This document shows, piece by piece, positions 54,079 to 61,699 of a stretch of 64,000 nucleotides of DNA. The translations under genes and the position numbers were made by a program. Below the pieces are notes generated by a model. It was not told the DNA's origin, ran no database searches, and saw only the letters and a program-made list of their open reading frames with translations. This DNA is from UBA3064 sp023258775 (GTDB lineage Bacteria > Pseudomonadota > Gammaproteobacteria > Burkholderiales > Burkholderiaceae_E), in NCBI GenBank assembly GCA_044355655.1, contig JBIKXS010000014.1, forward strand, positions 13,002-77,001, read 5' to 3'. Within the stretch, counting starts at the first letter, position 1; each line of letters starts with the position of its first letter.

Positions 54079-54352
54079 CATTTCAAGCGTTCATGAACCC
54101 CATCAAACTCGAATACCGCGCGGTCGCACTCAATGAGTGCGCACCAACTCAGAAAACCTAATAAAACAGTGCTCTTCTTAGATTTCGGAAGAAAGCTGTT
54201 GAGATTGAAGCGTTCATTTTCGCTCCAAAAACTATCCAAAGGATATCCACGGACAACCGATTTAATAACCAGAATTATAGCCAGGTCTTTGATTTACAGT
54301 GACAAATACAAGAACATACACCTGAGGCATTGATTGACGGAGGAACCCAAAG
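54079..54352. other. gene-poor stretch between tumEA and the integrase remnant
   Basis: Only a 22-codon frame (54093-54161, MNPIKLEYRAVALNE...) is seen, which may be a fragment of a lost gene. It contains a 17-bp palindrome, CGCACTCA-A-TGAGTGCG (54125-54141). GGAGGAA at 54339-54345 is probably the former ribosome-binding site of the integrase. Confidence 0.4.
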
Positions 54353-54619
54353 GCACAAGCAAAGACGCTAAATCCAGAAAATCTTGAGAAGGTTCTCAAC
54401 TTTATTAACACCCAACGACACGTGGACCGAAACCGCGCCATGATGCTCGAGGGGGCTAGTAGTCACAGTGGGCGTCGCACCTTCCTCACATCCCTTGCCA
54501 ATAAAGGTACAGCCATACACATTCTTAAGACGCTCGCTGGACATCAGAGCACCACCACCACGGCTGCTTACCTCAATAGCAGTCCGGCTCAACTCAGAGC
54601 AGCGGTTGAACTGGCCTAA
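54353..54619 (+). pseudogene. tyrosine recombinase/integrase with internal deletion and lost start
   Basis: One frame of 88 codons joins an integrase N-terminus (AQAKTLNPENLEKVLNFINT, then RHVDRNRAMML) directly to the C-terminal catalytic part. The latter has SSHSGRRTFLTSLANKG, LAGHQSTTTTAAYL and ends at AVELA. The C-terminal part keeps the H-x-x-R, the AGH histidine and the nucleophile tyrosine (AAYL). The middle, including the first catalytic arginine, is gone. There is no ATG: CCCAAAGGCAC stands where CCCAAATGGCAC would give a start behind GGAGGAA, so a single T seems to be lost. Confidence 0.78.
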
Positions 54620-54676
54620 CCCTGTCTTCCAAATTAAGGCTTTACTTCTGAAAGGTTCATATATAAAGAATGGTCT

Positions 54677-54754
54677 GGCGAATTAGCTCAGTCGGTTACA
54701 GCGACGGAATCATAAGTCCGCAGGTCCGGGGTTCGAGTCCCTGATTCGCCACCA
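54677..54754 (+). tRNA. tRNA-Met(CAT)-like sequence, structurally aberrant
   Basis: The acceptor stem GGCGAAT/ATTCGCC and the T-arm CGGGG-TTCGAGT-CCCTG pair correctly, and an encoded CCA end is present. The D-arm has one mismatch (C where GAGC would need G). The anticodon loop ATCATAA is followed by GTCCG, one base more than the expected TCCG(T). The arm then has either an eight-base loop on a four-pair stem or several mispairs. The length is 78 rather than 77 bases. It may be a decayed copy. It ends three bases before the antitoxin gene stop. Confidence 0.6.
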
Positions 54755-54757
54755 TCA

Positions 54758-55036
54758 TCAAACATTGCGAAGCTGTATTGCCGGTGTCGTTCCAGTCGCT
54801 GCTGCGTAGCGATACAAACTTTTCATGCTGGGTAAAGAATTTCCAGCCTCTAGGCGCGCGATGACCGACTGTGTTGTACCCATACGTTCAGCCACCTCTT
54901 CTTGAGTGAGACCCGCTTTAACCCGAGCAGCAATTAGTGTCTTCGCGATTGTGAACTCAGGTGTCATTGCATCGTAGGCTTTCTTTACTTTCGTATCAGA
55001 AAGCCACTGATTCTTCAGTTTTTTAACGTTACTCAT
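54758..55036 (-). CDS. XRE/HigA-type antitoxin
   Basis: The 92-residue protein has a helix-turn-helix domain in residues about 30-85 (LIAARVKAGLTQEEVAERMGTTQSVIARLEAGNSLPSMKSLYRYA). It overlaps the upstream toxin gene in an ATGA junction, toxin first, as in higBA operons. It probably represses the operon through the palindrome at 55368 and neutralises the toxin. Confidence 0.88.
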   Translation of the reverse strand: MSNVKKLKNQWLSDTKVKKAYDAMTPEFTIAKTLIAARVKAGLTQEEVAERMGTTQSVIARLEAGNSLPSMKSLYRYAAATGTTPAIQLRNV

Positions 55037-55359
55037 TTTCCTAACTCCTTCGCTCTATCAAGTGCAGTTTCAATTGCAACGCGCGGCGTCTTCTGAGTCT
55101 TTTTAACAAAGGCATGGACGACAACAATCCGTCGGTTCGCAACAGTGACGTAAATTGCCCGCGCTATGCCGCTTCTCCCTTTCGTACGAATCTCCCAGAG
55201 TTTCTCTACTAGGAATCGTACGTGCGGGAGCCCAACCTCGTGGGGGCCAAATGTCTCCAGGAGTTCACATACGTGTAGAAACCGGGCCTTAAGAGAAGGC
55301 TCTAGCAGTTCCAACTCCGCATCGACTCGAGCATCTAATGTTTCTACGCGCCACTTCAT
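55033..55359 (-). CDS. RelE/HigB-type toxin (phage-derived Gp49-like family)
   Basis: The roughly 108-residue protein starts MKWRVETLDARVDAELELL and has the family core HVRFLVEKLWEIRTKGRSGIARAIYVTVANRRIVVVHAFVKKTQKTP, including the basic active-site surface. The frame is open to 55395, but that longer version would run through the operator. I choose 55359. RelE-like toxins cleave mRNA on the ribosome. Paired with the antitoxin gene downstream. Confidence 0.88.
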   Translation of the reverse strand: MKWRVETLDARVDAELELLEPSLKARFLHVCELLETFGPHEVGLPHVRFLVEKLWEIRTKGRSGIARAIYVTVANRRIVVVHAFVKKTQKTPRVAIETALDRAKELGK

Positions 55360-55367
55360 GTGATCTT

Positions 55368-55389
55368 TATATAGCAATTTTGCTATATA
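55368..55389. promoter_or_regulatory. 22-bp palindromic operator of the HigBA-type operon
   Basis: TATATAGCAA-TT-TTGCTATATA is a perfect inverted repeat with ten-base arms, ending nine bases before the chosen toxin start. Its TATATA arms suggest that it overlaps the promoter. Autoregulation by the antitoxin is the expected use. Confidence 0.75.
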
Positions 55390-55740
55390 TGTCAAGACCC
55401 GGTAAATCGAAGCTGCAACGGTTACTCGGGTGCGCGTGCCAAACCCGCATTACACGTTTTATTACACGGCAGGCTTTGGCTCCTATAACCCGTTGATTTT
55501 GTTGAATATAATTGAAGCGATTTCTCACAACAACCATATCCATCATTTATTCATACCGTTATAGATATATATTCTATACTAATCAAGCGCTTACCGCTAA
55601 CTTCTAAAACTCATATCATTTACACGGTAATTACACGGTTAATTCACGGGTTTTAAATTTTTCTGACTTCGAAGATCCATAGCAAAGAACGATCGCTCCA
55701 CGCTTTCTGGGATACCGAGCAATCCTGCGATTTGCTGCAA
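55390..55740. other. gene-free stretch with TTACACGG direct repeats
   Basis: No gene is visible. TTACACG(G) occurs at 55450, 55462, 55620 and 55631 in the same orientation, with a variant TTCACGGG at 55643. The segment from about 55629 to 55662 is nearly identical to 59958-59991, where it follows a copy of the palindromic core repeat. Clustered short direct repeats could be arm-type recombinase sites. Confidence 0.55.
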
Positions 55741-56181
55741 TCAAGCGTCTGCTAAAGCTACTTGAACAAATAGCACAGAAGCCTCAACAATAACTCGATC
55801 TCCTGAAACAATCCTACCGGTAACCTTAGTTTTCCGACCATCCCTTTGAATCTGTTCAATGACCGCTTCAAGCCATTCATCAAGCCTAGCACTCGAGCGG
55901 TAGTCAATTTTCACGCTCGCGGTGAGCTGGCGTCGACCACCATCGCGGGCGACGAGCATGTATCCGAAGGCCACATCGACAAGGGTGGCGATTACACCAC
56001 CATGCAGTGAGCCTCGGGCATTTAAGTGTTTTTGCCCAACGTGGAGCCCAATCTGCAAATCAGTGCCATCACCCTTGCTCATGAATCCGCCCAATGCATC
56101 AAGTAATGGACTTGTTCGAAAGATTGGACCAAAGCCATGGGGAAGGTCTAGGTTTGCGGAGTCTGGATCTTGAGGTTTCAA
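55741..56181 (-). CDS. PaaI family hotdog-fold thioesterase
   Basis: The 146-residue protein has the PaaI pattern: HLNARGSLHGGVIATLVDVAFGYMLVA with the catalytic HGG region near residue 60, and SVKIDYRSSARLDEWLEAV in the central strand. Such enzymes hydrolyse acyl-CoA thioesters. It stands alone. The 299 bases between it and the next gene hold nothing that I can recognise. Confidence 0.87.
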   Translation of the reverse strand: MKPQDPDSANLDLPHGFGPIFRTSPLLDALGGFMSKGDGTDLQIGLHVGQKHLNARGSLHGGVIATLVDVAFGYMLVARDGGRRQLTASVKIDYRSSARLDEWLEAVIEQIQRDGRKTKVTGRIVSGDRVIVEASVLFVQVALADA

Positions 56182-56480
56182 AGTTGTAATCTCATTTCTG
56201 TATTCGAGGCTGGCTTTATTGTTGTCGATGCTTCAACGAGGGCACGGGTCCATCAGTTAGGCTTCATCAAATCTGCTGAACCGATATATTCCATAATATC
56301 GTGCTTAGCGTTGGCTAGCCTCCGTGAGGTTTGCATTGGAGTCCGCTGCCTCGCCATAGAGCTGCCCTGCAGGCCTAACGTGAAGATCTGAAAGTTGAGC
56401 GATCAGCATCAACTCATTCTAAGCGGACAATACGCCGCCGGCATCGCTTCGATTAGGGACTGTAAGAACTAGAGGAGTGG

Positions 56481-56960
56481 TCAAGTTACTGAGAAGTAAG
56501 CAAGTCGCATAGCTTCCAAGTCAATTTTTCGCATTGAGAGCATTGATTGAGTCGCCCGCTGCGCACCTTGAGGATCTTTGCCGCCCAGATAAAGATTCAT
56601 TTCCGGAGAAATAATCTGCCAGGAAACTCCAAATTTATCTTTCAGCCAGCCACATTGACTCTCTTGACCACCATCCGCAATCAAGAGTGACCAATACTTG
56701 TCTATCTCAGCTTGATCTGCACAAGGTATTTGAAAGGAAATTGCTTCACTGTGCGGAAACTGGGGTCCACCATTTAATCCCATAAAAGCTTGCCCAAAGA
56801 TGGTGAAGTTAACAACGACTTCCTCGCCTTGCTTATTGCCAGGCGTATCCGTGGGGGCAATCCAGTTATCTTCAATTGAACTGTCTGGAAATATGCTGAT
56901 GTAAAAATTAGCGGCTTCGCGAGCTTTTCCGTCAAACCAGAGGCAAGTCGTTAGTTTCAT
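56481..56960 (-). CDS. PhnB-like VOC family protein (3-dmu-9_3-mt domain)
   Basis: The 159-residue protein starts MKLTTCLWFDGKAREAANFY and has the PhnB-like pattern: IFGQAFMGLNGGPQFPHSEAISFQI, then EIDKYWSLLIADGGQESQCGWLKDKFGVSWQIISPEM. It is related to glyoxalase-fold proteins; the enzyme activity of this subfamily is unknown. The frame extends to 57032, but that would overlap the DUF4287 gene, so 56960 is better. Confidence 0.86.
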   Translation of the reverse strand: MKLTTCLWFDGKAREAANFYISIFPDSSIEDNWIAPTDTPGNKQGEEVVVNFTIFGQAFMGLNGGPQFPHSEAISFQIPCADQAEIDKYWSLLIADGGQESQCGWLKDKFGVSWQIISPEMNLYLGGKDPQGAQRATQSMLSMRKIDLEAMRLAYFSVT

Positions 56961-56979
56961 GTTTCTAAGGTCCAATGTG

Positions 56980-57195
56980 TCAAGTTTTCTTTTGAGCAAA
57001 GCAATACGCCACGATTGCATTGGCGTGTCCATGTCCCAGTCCGTGCTCAGTCTTGAGCCAACTCACAACCTCCATGTGTTTCATGCCATTTTGCTTGTGA
57101 ACAAGATTGAACCAATGATCCATAGGCCGCCCATACTTCTTCTCAATAGATGGAAAGTAAGTGGCAGGGCCTTTTAAATTTTGCGCCGAAATCAT
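56980..57195 (-). CDS. DUF4287 domain-containing protein
   Basis: The 71-residue protein starts MISAQNLKGPATYFPSIEKK and continues with YGRPMDHWFNLV and MEVVSWLKTEHGLGHGHANAIV, the DUF4287 pattern. AAGGTG lies seven bases before the ATG. Members often occur next to or fused with other small stress-related domains, and the function is unknown. It precedes the PhnB-like gene by 19 bases, so the two are probably co-transcribed. Confidence 0.85.
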   Translation of the reverse strand: MISAQNLKGPATYFPSIEKKYGRPMDHWFNLVHKQNGMKHMEVVSWLKTEHGLGHGHANAIVAYCFAQKKT

Positions 57196-57376
57196 GTTGA
57201 TCACCTTGAAGCCGAATCGACGAGAATGAGAAATCCCGTAACGTTAGCATTCAAAAAATTATCGCAATTTTCGCTTCGCGTTGTAAAGGAAACATTTCAG
57301 TCGTGACTGCCTCTTAGACCTCTGCACCGTCCAAATCTGCGCGCATGTACTGGACTTTTTACGTCCTGAATAGCAA

Positions 57377-57480
57377 GGCTATTGATACACTTTCTAAACC
57401 AAAAATCCTTGCAAATTCTACTTAGTAGAATTTCTCAACCCTAATGCAAAGCGCTTGGTGGCTAGCCAGCGTTGGAAGGT
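57377..57480. repeat. palindromic-core repeat, copy A
   Basis: The 104-base repeat contains the 21-bp palindrome AAATTCTACT-T-AGTAGAATTT (57413-57433). Its left flank starts GGCTATTGATACA and its right flank runs CTCAACCCTAATGC to GTTGGAAGGT. The left flank is shared with copy B and the right flank with copies B and C. No gene lies between 57205 and 57508. Confidence 0.88.
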
Positions 57481-57508
57481 CAGCATTACGGTTCCACAGG
57501 TTCTGCGT

Positions 57509-57883
57509 TTAGGTTGTGGCTCGAATGCAGTGCTTCACCAAACCCCACACCCTCACCACCTCGTGCCCTTCCCTGGCCAAGTAGGCACACTCGGGATCGT
57601 TGTGTGAGGCAGTGATGCAACCCTTGGCTCCCAGATCAATGCGCCTGAGGCACAGTTCGTCACCCACTAAACTGACCACTATGTTTCCTTCGCTTGGGAC
57701 GGCGTTGCGCTCAACAACCAGCAAGTCTCCCTGTCTAAGCCCTGCGGCAGACAAGGCATCGTTCTTCACTCTAAACAAAACAGTGCTCTCTGGTCGTGGC
57801 ACCAAATAGTGCTCAAGGCTCAGTGCACTTGGCCTTGGGGCTGCGTCAGTGAGCCTTGGCTCGTCAAAAGTCTGCATGAACAT
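57509..57883 (-). CDS. UmuD-like S24 family protein lacking catalytic residues
   Basis: The 124-residue protein aligns with the UmuD/LexA C-terminal domain: LFRVKNDALSAAGLRQGDLLVVER, EGNIVVSLVGDELCLRRI and VVRVWGLVKHCIR. The catalytic serine position, normally in GDSM, is alanine here (NDAL). The general-base lysine region, normally FTVKKL, reads LCLRRI. Self-cleavage is therefore not expected. The N-terminal arm is short. A perfect LexA box lies 34 bases upstream of the start, so it should be SOS-induced. No umuC is adjacent. Confidence 0.82.
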   Translation of the reverse strand: MFMQTFDEPRLTDAAPRPSALSLEHYLVPRPESTVLFRVKNDALSAAGLRQGDLLVVERNAVPSEGNIVVSLVGDELCLRRIDLGAKGCITASHNDPECAYLAREGHEVVRVWGLVKHCIRATT

Positions 57884-57916
57884 GGCTTAGTCTGTGAAGC
57901 GTTGGACGGACTTAAG

Positions 57917-57940
57917 AATACTGTATGCATGGACAGTATT
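57917..57940 (-). promoter_or_regulatory. LexA box (SOS operator)
   Basis: AATACTGT-ATGCATGG-ACAGTATT has perfect eight-base arms and the CTGT-N8-ACAG arrangement of the E. coli-type LexA site. It lies just upstream of the UmuD-like gene, where it would control its promoter. Confidence 0.85.
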
Positions 57941-58203
57941 CAAGTGCCATTTACTTCACTTAGGCCTCAGACATCTCAACCCAAACTGATCCTCGTCGTT
58001 AGCAACGATGGCAGCTGCCCCTTTGGGAAATGTTGACTATGATTTTCTTACACTTCGCTAAACCTTCACATGACAGTTGCATCGAGGGCACAACGTTTTC
58101 GGGAACTCTCTAAGACTCCGCTTCCAATACACCTCGGAAGGATGCTGACGATGCGCAAACTTCACCCTTTGTCCTTGAACCGTCTTTTGTTGAGGAAGCG
58201 TTA

Positions 58204-58653
58204 ATGCCCAGACCAATCACCATCAAGTTTCTTGACGCTGCTCGAGCGTTGAAGTCTGCTGATCACAGCCCAGCCGCGTCTGAAAAGCCAGCCCTTGAAA
58301 AGCATCAAGATGCACCATCTCCCACACCGCCAACGATCGATCAGGTCGTTGACAAGATTCTGGTCCGTTTTGACCAAAATACGGATCAAAAACTTACTGC
58401 CCAAGAACTGGGTGCCGTGCTAGACCCCAAGGGTCGATTCGAACTCATCAATAAGATGGTGAGCAACTTGGTTGCTAAGGTTGACACCAACAAAGACACA
58501 TTTGTCGATAAGACAGAGTGGACCGCAGCGCTTAGCGCATTAGATAAGAATGCTGATGGATTGATATCCCGACCTGATCTTCACCACGGTCCAGACGCAT
58601 TGATTGCGTTAGTCGGCGTCATACCGCATCACGAAACCCCACCCGGAGGTTAA
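58204..58653 (+). CDS. EF-hand calcium-binding protein
   Basis: The 149-residue protein has three EF-hand loops: DQNTDQKLTAQE (about residue 60), DTNKDTFVDKTE (about 98) and DKNADGLISRPD (about 118). The loops keep Asp at positions 1 and 5, and the first two keep the final Glu. The N-terminal third is a proline/alanine-rich segment without a clear signal peptide. GAGGAAGC precedes the ATG. A calcium-binding role is well supported; the partner is unknown. The 263 bases upstream hold only the LexA box. Confidence 0.82.
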   Translation: MPRPITIKFLDAARALKSADHSPAASEKPALEKHQDAPSPTPPTIDQVVDKILVRFDQNTDQKLTAQELGAVLDPKGRFELINKMVSNLVAKVDTNKDTFVDKTEWTAALSALDKNADGLISRPDLHHGPDALIALVGVIPHHETPPGG

Positions 58654-58852
58654 TACTTCATCGAATTGGTTTAGTTTCTGCGCGTTTCCCTGACAAGTCG
58701 AAGGAGCTTGTGCTTCGACTTGGATCAGCAGCGAGCTTGATTCGAAGACAATAATCGAGGACTCCTACGGTTTGCTTCAGTCTAATTTAGACGAATCGCG
58801 GATTCCATTGCGAAGTACCGTTGGAAGGAAAATCGTTAGTTGAGAGCTTTCG

Positions 58853-59821
58853 CTAGTTGACCGTTGCACCTGAATCACGAACCACTTTCGCCCATCGAAC
58901 GATTTCAGATCGGATGAAAGCATCTGCCTCAGAGGGGCTACTGCCTACGATATCGTATCCATAACCTTCAATCTTCTCCTTGACTTCAGGCGTTCGTAGC
59001 ACGCGAATGAATTCGCCGTGCAGCCGTTGAATAATCGGAGCGGGGGTACTAGCAGCCGCTAAGATCGAGTACCAAACCGAGACATCAAAGTCAGCAACGC
59101 CTGACTCGATCACCGTAGGCACCTCGGGAAGGATCCGTGATCGACGTGCCGAAGCCATCGCTAGGGCTCGAAACTTTCCAGCCTTAATCTGCGGAAGCGA
59201 TGAAGAGAGGGAGTCAAACATAAAGTTGACTTCGCCGCCCAGTAAACCAATGATCGCTGGGCCACTGCCCTTGTAGGGGACGTGGATCATATCGAGACCC
59301 AGTCGTGACTTCAGATACTCGACGGACAAGTGACTCGTGTTTCCCGGCCCTGCCGATGCAAAGGTGAGTTTGCCGGGCTGAGCTCGCGCTGTCGAAATCA
59401 GATCCTGGAACGTCTTGATGGGTGACTGTGCAGGAACAACCACGACCAACGGTAGCGTTGCGGCAATCGTGATCGGTGCAAAGTCTTTAACGGTGTCGTA
59501 GGGTAGCTTTGGCATGAGCGTTGCATTAATGGCATGCGCCGACAGCATCATGACAATGGTGTGCCCATCGGGAGCAGACTTTGCTACAAAATCCGCGCCG
59601 ATCGTTGTGCCTCCGCCAGGTTTAAAATCGACGAACACAGATTGACCAAGATTACGAGTCAGCTCCTGAGCGATCGGACGCGCAAGGATTTCAGAACTTC
59701 CCCCAGGCGCATAGGGCATCACAAAGCGAATCGGTTTGGAGGGGAAAGTTTGCGACTTGGCACTAAACGGCACAAGGGCCGTTGCGGATAATCCTTGGAG
59801 AACCAGGCGTCGAGATGTCAT
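58853..59821 (-). CDS. Bug family periplasmic substrate-binding receptor
   Basis: The 322-residue protein starts MTSRRLVLQGLSATALVPFS, with GGAG six bases upstream; an in-frame ATG four codons earlier overlaps that site. The twin-arginine-like signal ends near AKSQT. Bug motifs are FPSKPIRFVMPYAPGGSSE, VDFKPGGGTTIGAD, APDGHTIVM and IHVPYKGSGPAIIGLLG. It lies between copies A and D of the palindromic repeat, unlike the other Bug genes, which are in the core region. Confidence 0.93.
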   Translation of the reverse strand: MTSRRLVLQGLSATALVPFSAKSQTFPSKPIRFVMPYAPGGSSEILARPIAQELTRNLGQSVFVDFKPGGGTTIGADFVAKSAPDGHTIVMMLSAHAINATLMPKLPYDTVKDFAPITIAATLPLVVVVPAQSPIKTFQDLISTARAQPGKLTFASAGPGNTSHLSVEYLKSRLGLDMIHVPYKGSGPAIIGLLGGEVNFMFDSLSSSLPQIKAGKFRALAMASARRSRILPEVPTVIESGVADFDVSVWYSILAAASTPAPIIQRLHGEFIRVLRTPEVKEKIEGYGYDIVGSSPSEADAFIRSEIVRWAKVVRDSGATVN

Positions 59822-59929
59822 AACATGCTCCATTCAGAACGAAGGTGAGACTCTTGCCTAACAGTGTTGCATTGATCGAAATCCTTTGTAAGAGGATTCA
59901 GTCCGCTTTTTCTTAACTTTCGAAAATGG

Positions 59930-59991
59930 CTGCAAATTCTACTAAGTAGAATTTCTCAATTACACGGTTAATTGACGGGTTTTAAATTTTT
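59930..59991. repeat. palindromic-core repeat, copy D
   Basis: AAATTCTACT-A-AGTAGAATTT (59934-59954) is the same palindrome with A at its centre. The right side changes after CTCAA to AATTACACGGTTAATT and a TTTTAAATTTTT tract, which matches 55629-55662 instead of the right flank of copies A to C. The left flank is also unlike the others. The rest of 59822-60244 has no gene. Confidence 0.85.
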
Positions 59992-60181
59992 GTGGAATTA
60001 GTTTTATCAATTTTCGCGCTTGATCTCTTCAGCGCATACCTAGCTCGGACGAAAGATCGCGGAGGAGATGGGCACAAGACCCATTGGTCAACGACTCATC
60101 CGGTTTGTCACTTCAGGATAAGTTACGACTGCCGCTAACTAGCACCATGTCTTGTGCTTACCTCATTAAGCCTCAACATGA

Positions 60182-60216
60182 TGCCGCGAATTCCATTCTC
60201 AATGAGACTCGCGGCA
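60182..60216 (-). terminator. hairpin downstream of the cyclase-family gene
   Basis: TGCCGCGA (60182-60189) pairs perfectly with TCGCGGCA (60209-60216), with an inner TCTCA/TGAGA pairing. It lies 28 bases past the stop of the minus-strand cyclase gene. There is no clear U-tract, so termination is only likely. Confidence 0.45.
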
Positions 60217-60244
60217 CACCTGACGGCAACGCGTCAGCCTTACT

Positions 60245-61198
60245 TCACCACATCGCCACAGGGTTGATAATCATCTGAACCGTTCCTTTAACTCGAGCCT
60301 GCCCGAGCACGAACATAAACTCTTTGACGCCTTCTTTGGCAAGCCGGCCAGTGTTCATGGTTTCTAAGATGTAGATGCCGTTTTCCTTTAGCAAAGTTAC
60401 ATGCCCGTAGAACACGCGATCGCCCGGTGCAGGCGGTACGGCCTCAAGGCCCCAAGTATCTGCTCCCACCGCCATAGGGTTCATCTTTGCCACATGAACG
60501 GTAGCTTCGTTTGTTAACCCCGGCTGCGTGGACACCCAAGTCTTGGGGTCAGTCTTTAGCTTCGCATCGGTGTAGCCGGTATGAAATAACACCACATCGC
60601 CTTGTCGAACTTCAACGCCTTGAGCCTTCATCGCCGCGTCAACATCAGCAGCCGTAATCGGCTGGCCAGGCGCCATCGATTCAACCCCGAAATGCTTGGC
60701 CATATCAACCAGTACGCCTCTTGCGACCATCGGCGGGACTTTGTCGGTACCTAACTTAGTCAGCCCGCTTAGCGTAACAAAATCGAAAGCATGATTGCAG
60801 TTGTAATAGAGATTCTTCTCCCCCAAGTGGCCCAAACCATCTAGTTGCGGACCGACGCCAAACCAGAGCTGCGCTAAATCGTCGTTATAAACCGCAGGCC
60901 ATCCAAAGTCCTTGGTCAAATCCCGACCATTATTTTGTCCTGGTGACACGATCTGTAGTGAGACGCTGCGCGGAGGAAATGCTGGCATCCCAGGCTCCAC
61001 AACGATGCCTAAGGGATGAGTTTGTCCCATCTTGACCAACTGGGTGGCCGCTAAAACGCTTTGGGGGGTGATGTAATTGGCTGCTCCAATCTCATCGGTA
61101 GGACCCCACTTTGAGGGTTTGCAATCCTGCGCGAGGACGGCGCCGGTAAGTGCCACTGCGGCAATGGCTGCCGCAATGCTTCTTTGCTTCAATTTCAT
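60245..61198 (-). CDS. exported cyclase-family (kynurenine formamidase-like) hydrolase
   Basis: The 317-residue protein starts MKLKQRSIAAAIAAVALTGA, a Sec signal ending near VLAQD, with GGAGGTGACA before the ATG. The cyclase-family metal motif appears as GPQLDGLGHLG, in which glutamine replaces the first histidine of HxDxxxH, a form seen in a subgroup of the family. GDVVLFHTGYTD and LEAVPPAPGDRVFYGH are also typical. The family hydrolyses formamides or lactams. A periplasmic location is unusual but clear from the signal peptide. Confidence 0.87.
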   Translation of the reverse strand: MKLKQRSIAAAIAAVALTGAVLAQDCKPSKWGPTDEIGAANYITPQSVLAATQLVKMGQTHPLGIVVEPGMPAFPPRSVSLQIVSPGQNNGRDLTKDFGWPAVYNDDLAQLWFGVGPQLDGLGHLGEKNLYYNCNHAFDFVTLSGLTKLGTDKVPPMVARGVLVDMAKHFGVESMAPGQPITAADVDAAMKAQGVEVRQGDVVLFHTGYTDAKLKTDPKTWVSTQPGLTNEATVHVAKMNPMAVGADTWGLEAVPPAPGDRVFYGHVTLLKENGIYILETMNTGRLAKEGVKEFMFVLGQARVKGTVQMIINPVAMW

Positions 61199-61437
61199 TG
61201 TCACCTCCATAATTTAAGAATTTCAATCGCGAGCCAAGATCACTGTGGGTCATCTTTGGTGACATCGATGCTACCGAAACTGAAGCTCTTGAAGCAACAG
61301 TGAAGATGTAAGCAGACAAGTGGGAGAGAAGGCACACATTCTTAGAAGCTGTGCAATAAGCAATCAGTCTGAAAGATAGACTTGCTTTGTTATATTCAGA
61401 TCATTCAGTGGCGATCGCTAGAAAACCTGAACAGCTT
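61199..61437. other. gene-free stretch upstream of the cyclase gene
   Basis: I see no gene or clear structure in this part of the 501-base gap between the divergent cyclase and SGICH-repeat genes. The promoters of the cyclase gene must lie here. Copy B of the palindromic repeat follows. Confidence 0.5.
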
Positions 61438-61544
61438 GGCTATTGATACATTTTCTAAACCCAAAATCCTTGCAAATTCTACTTATTAGAATTTTCTGAC
61501 CCTAATGCAAAGCACTTGGTGGCAATCCAGCGGCGTAGGAAGGT
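61438..61544. repeat. palindromic-core repeat, copy B
   Basis: The left flank starting GGCTATTGATACA is almost identical to copy A. The palindrome (61474-61494) has one mismatch (ATTAGAATTT). The right flank CCCTAATGCAAAGC to GGAAGGT is diverged. This looks like the oldest, decayed copy. About 155 bases without a gene follow before the next start. Confidence 0.85.
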
Positions 61545-61699
61545 GCGCGCTATCGGGGCACGTGGCTTACATGACCGCTAAGAGTCTCGCTTCGGCGCTC
61601 CTCATCGAAACTTCGTTGATTGCTTACGTCAAACCGCTTATGCTCTCACTCGCATGCCGAGCAGATCGGATGGGTTTCATCGATAAAAGGAGATAGACG

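Noticed and set aside
56170..56391. 73-codon plus-strand frame between PaaI and PhnB-like genes
   Set aside because: It has no ribosome-binding site, starts inside the PaaI gene end and matches no family.
57434..57480. Right flank of the palindromic repeat as an integron attC site
   Set aside because: CAAC and GTTG ends are present, but the inner L-boxes and the balanced long palindrome of attC are missing, and no IntI-type integrase is seen. The cassettes also contain genes in mixed orientation with their own promoters.
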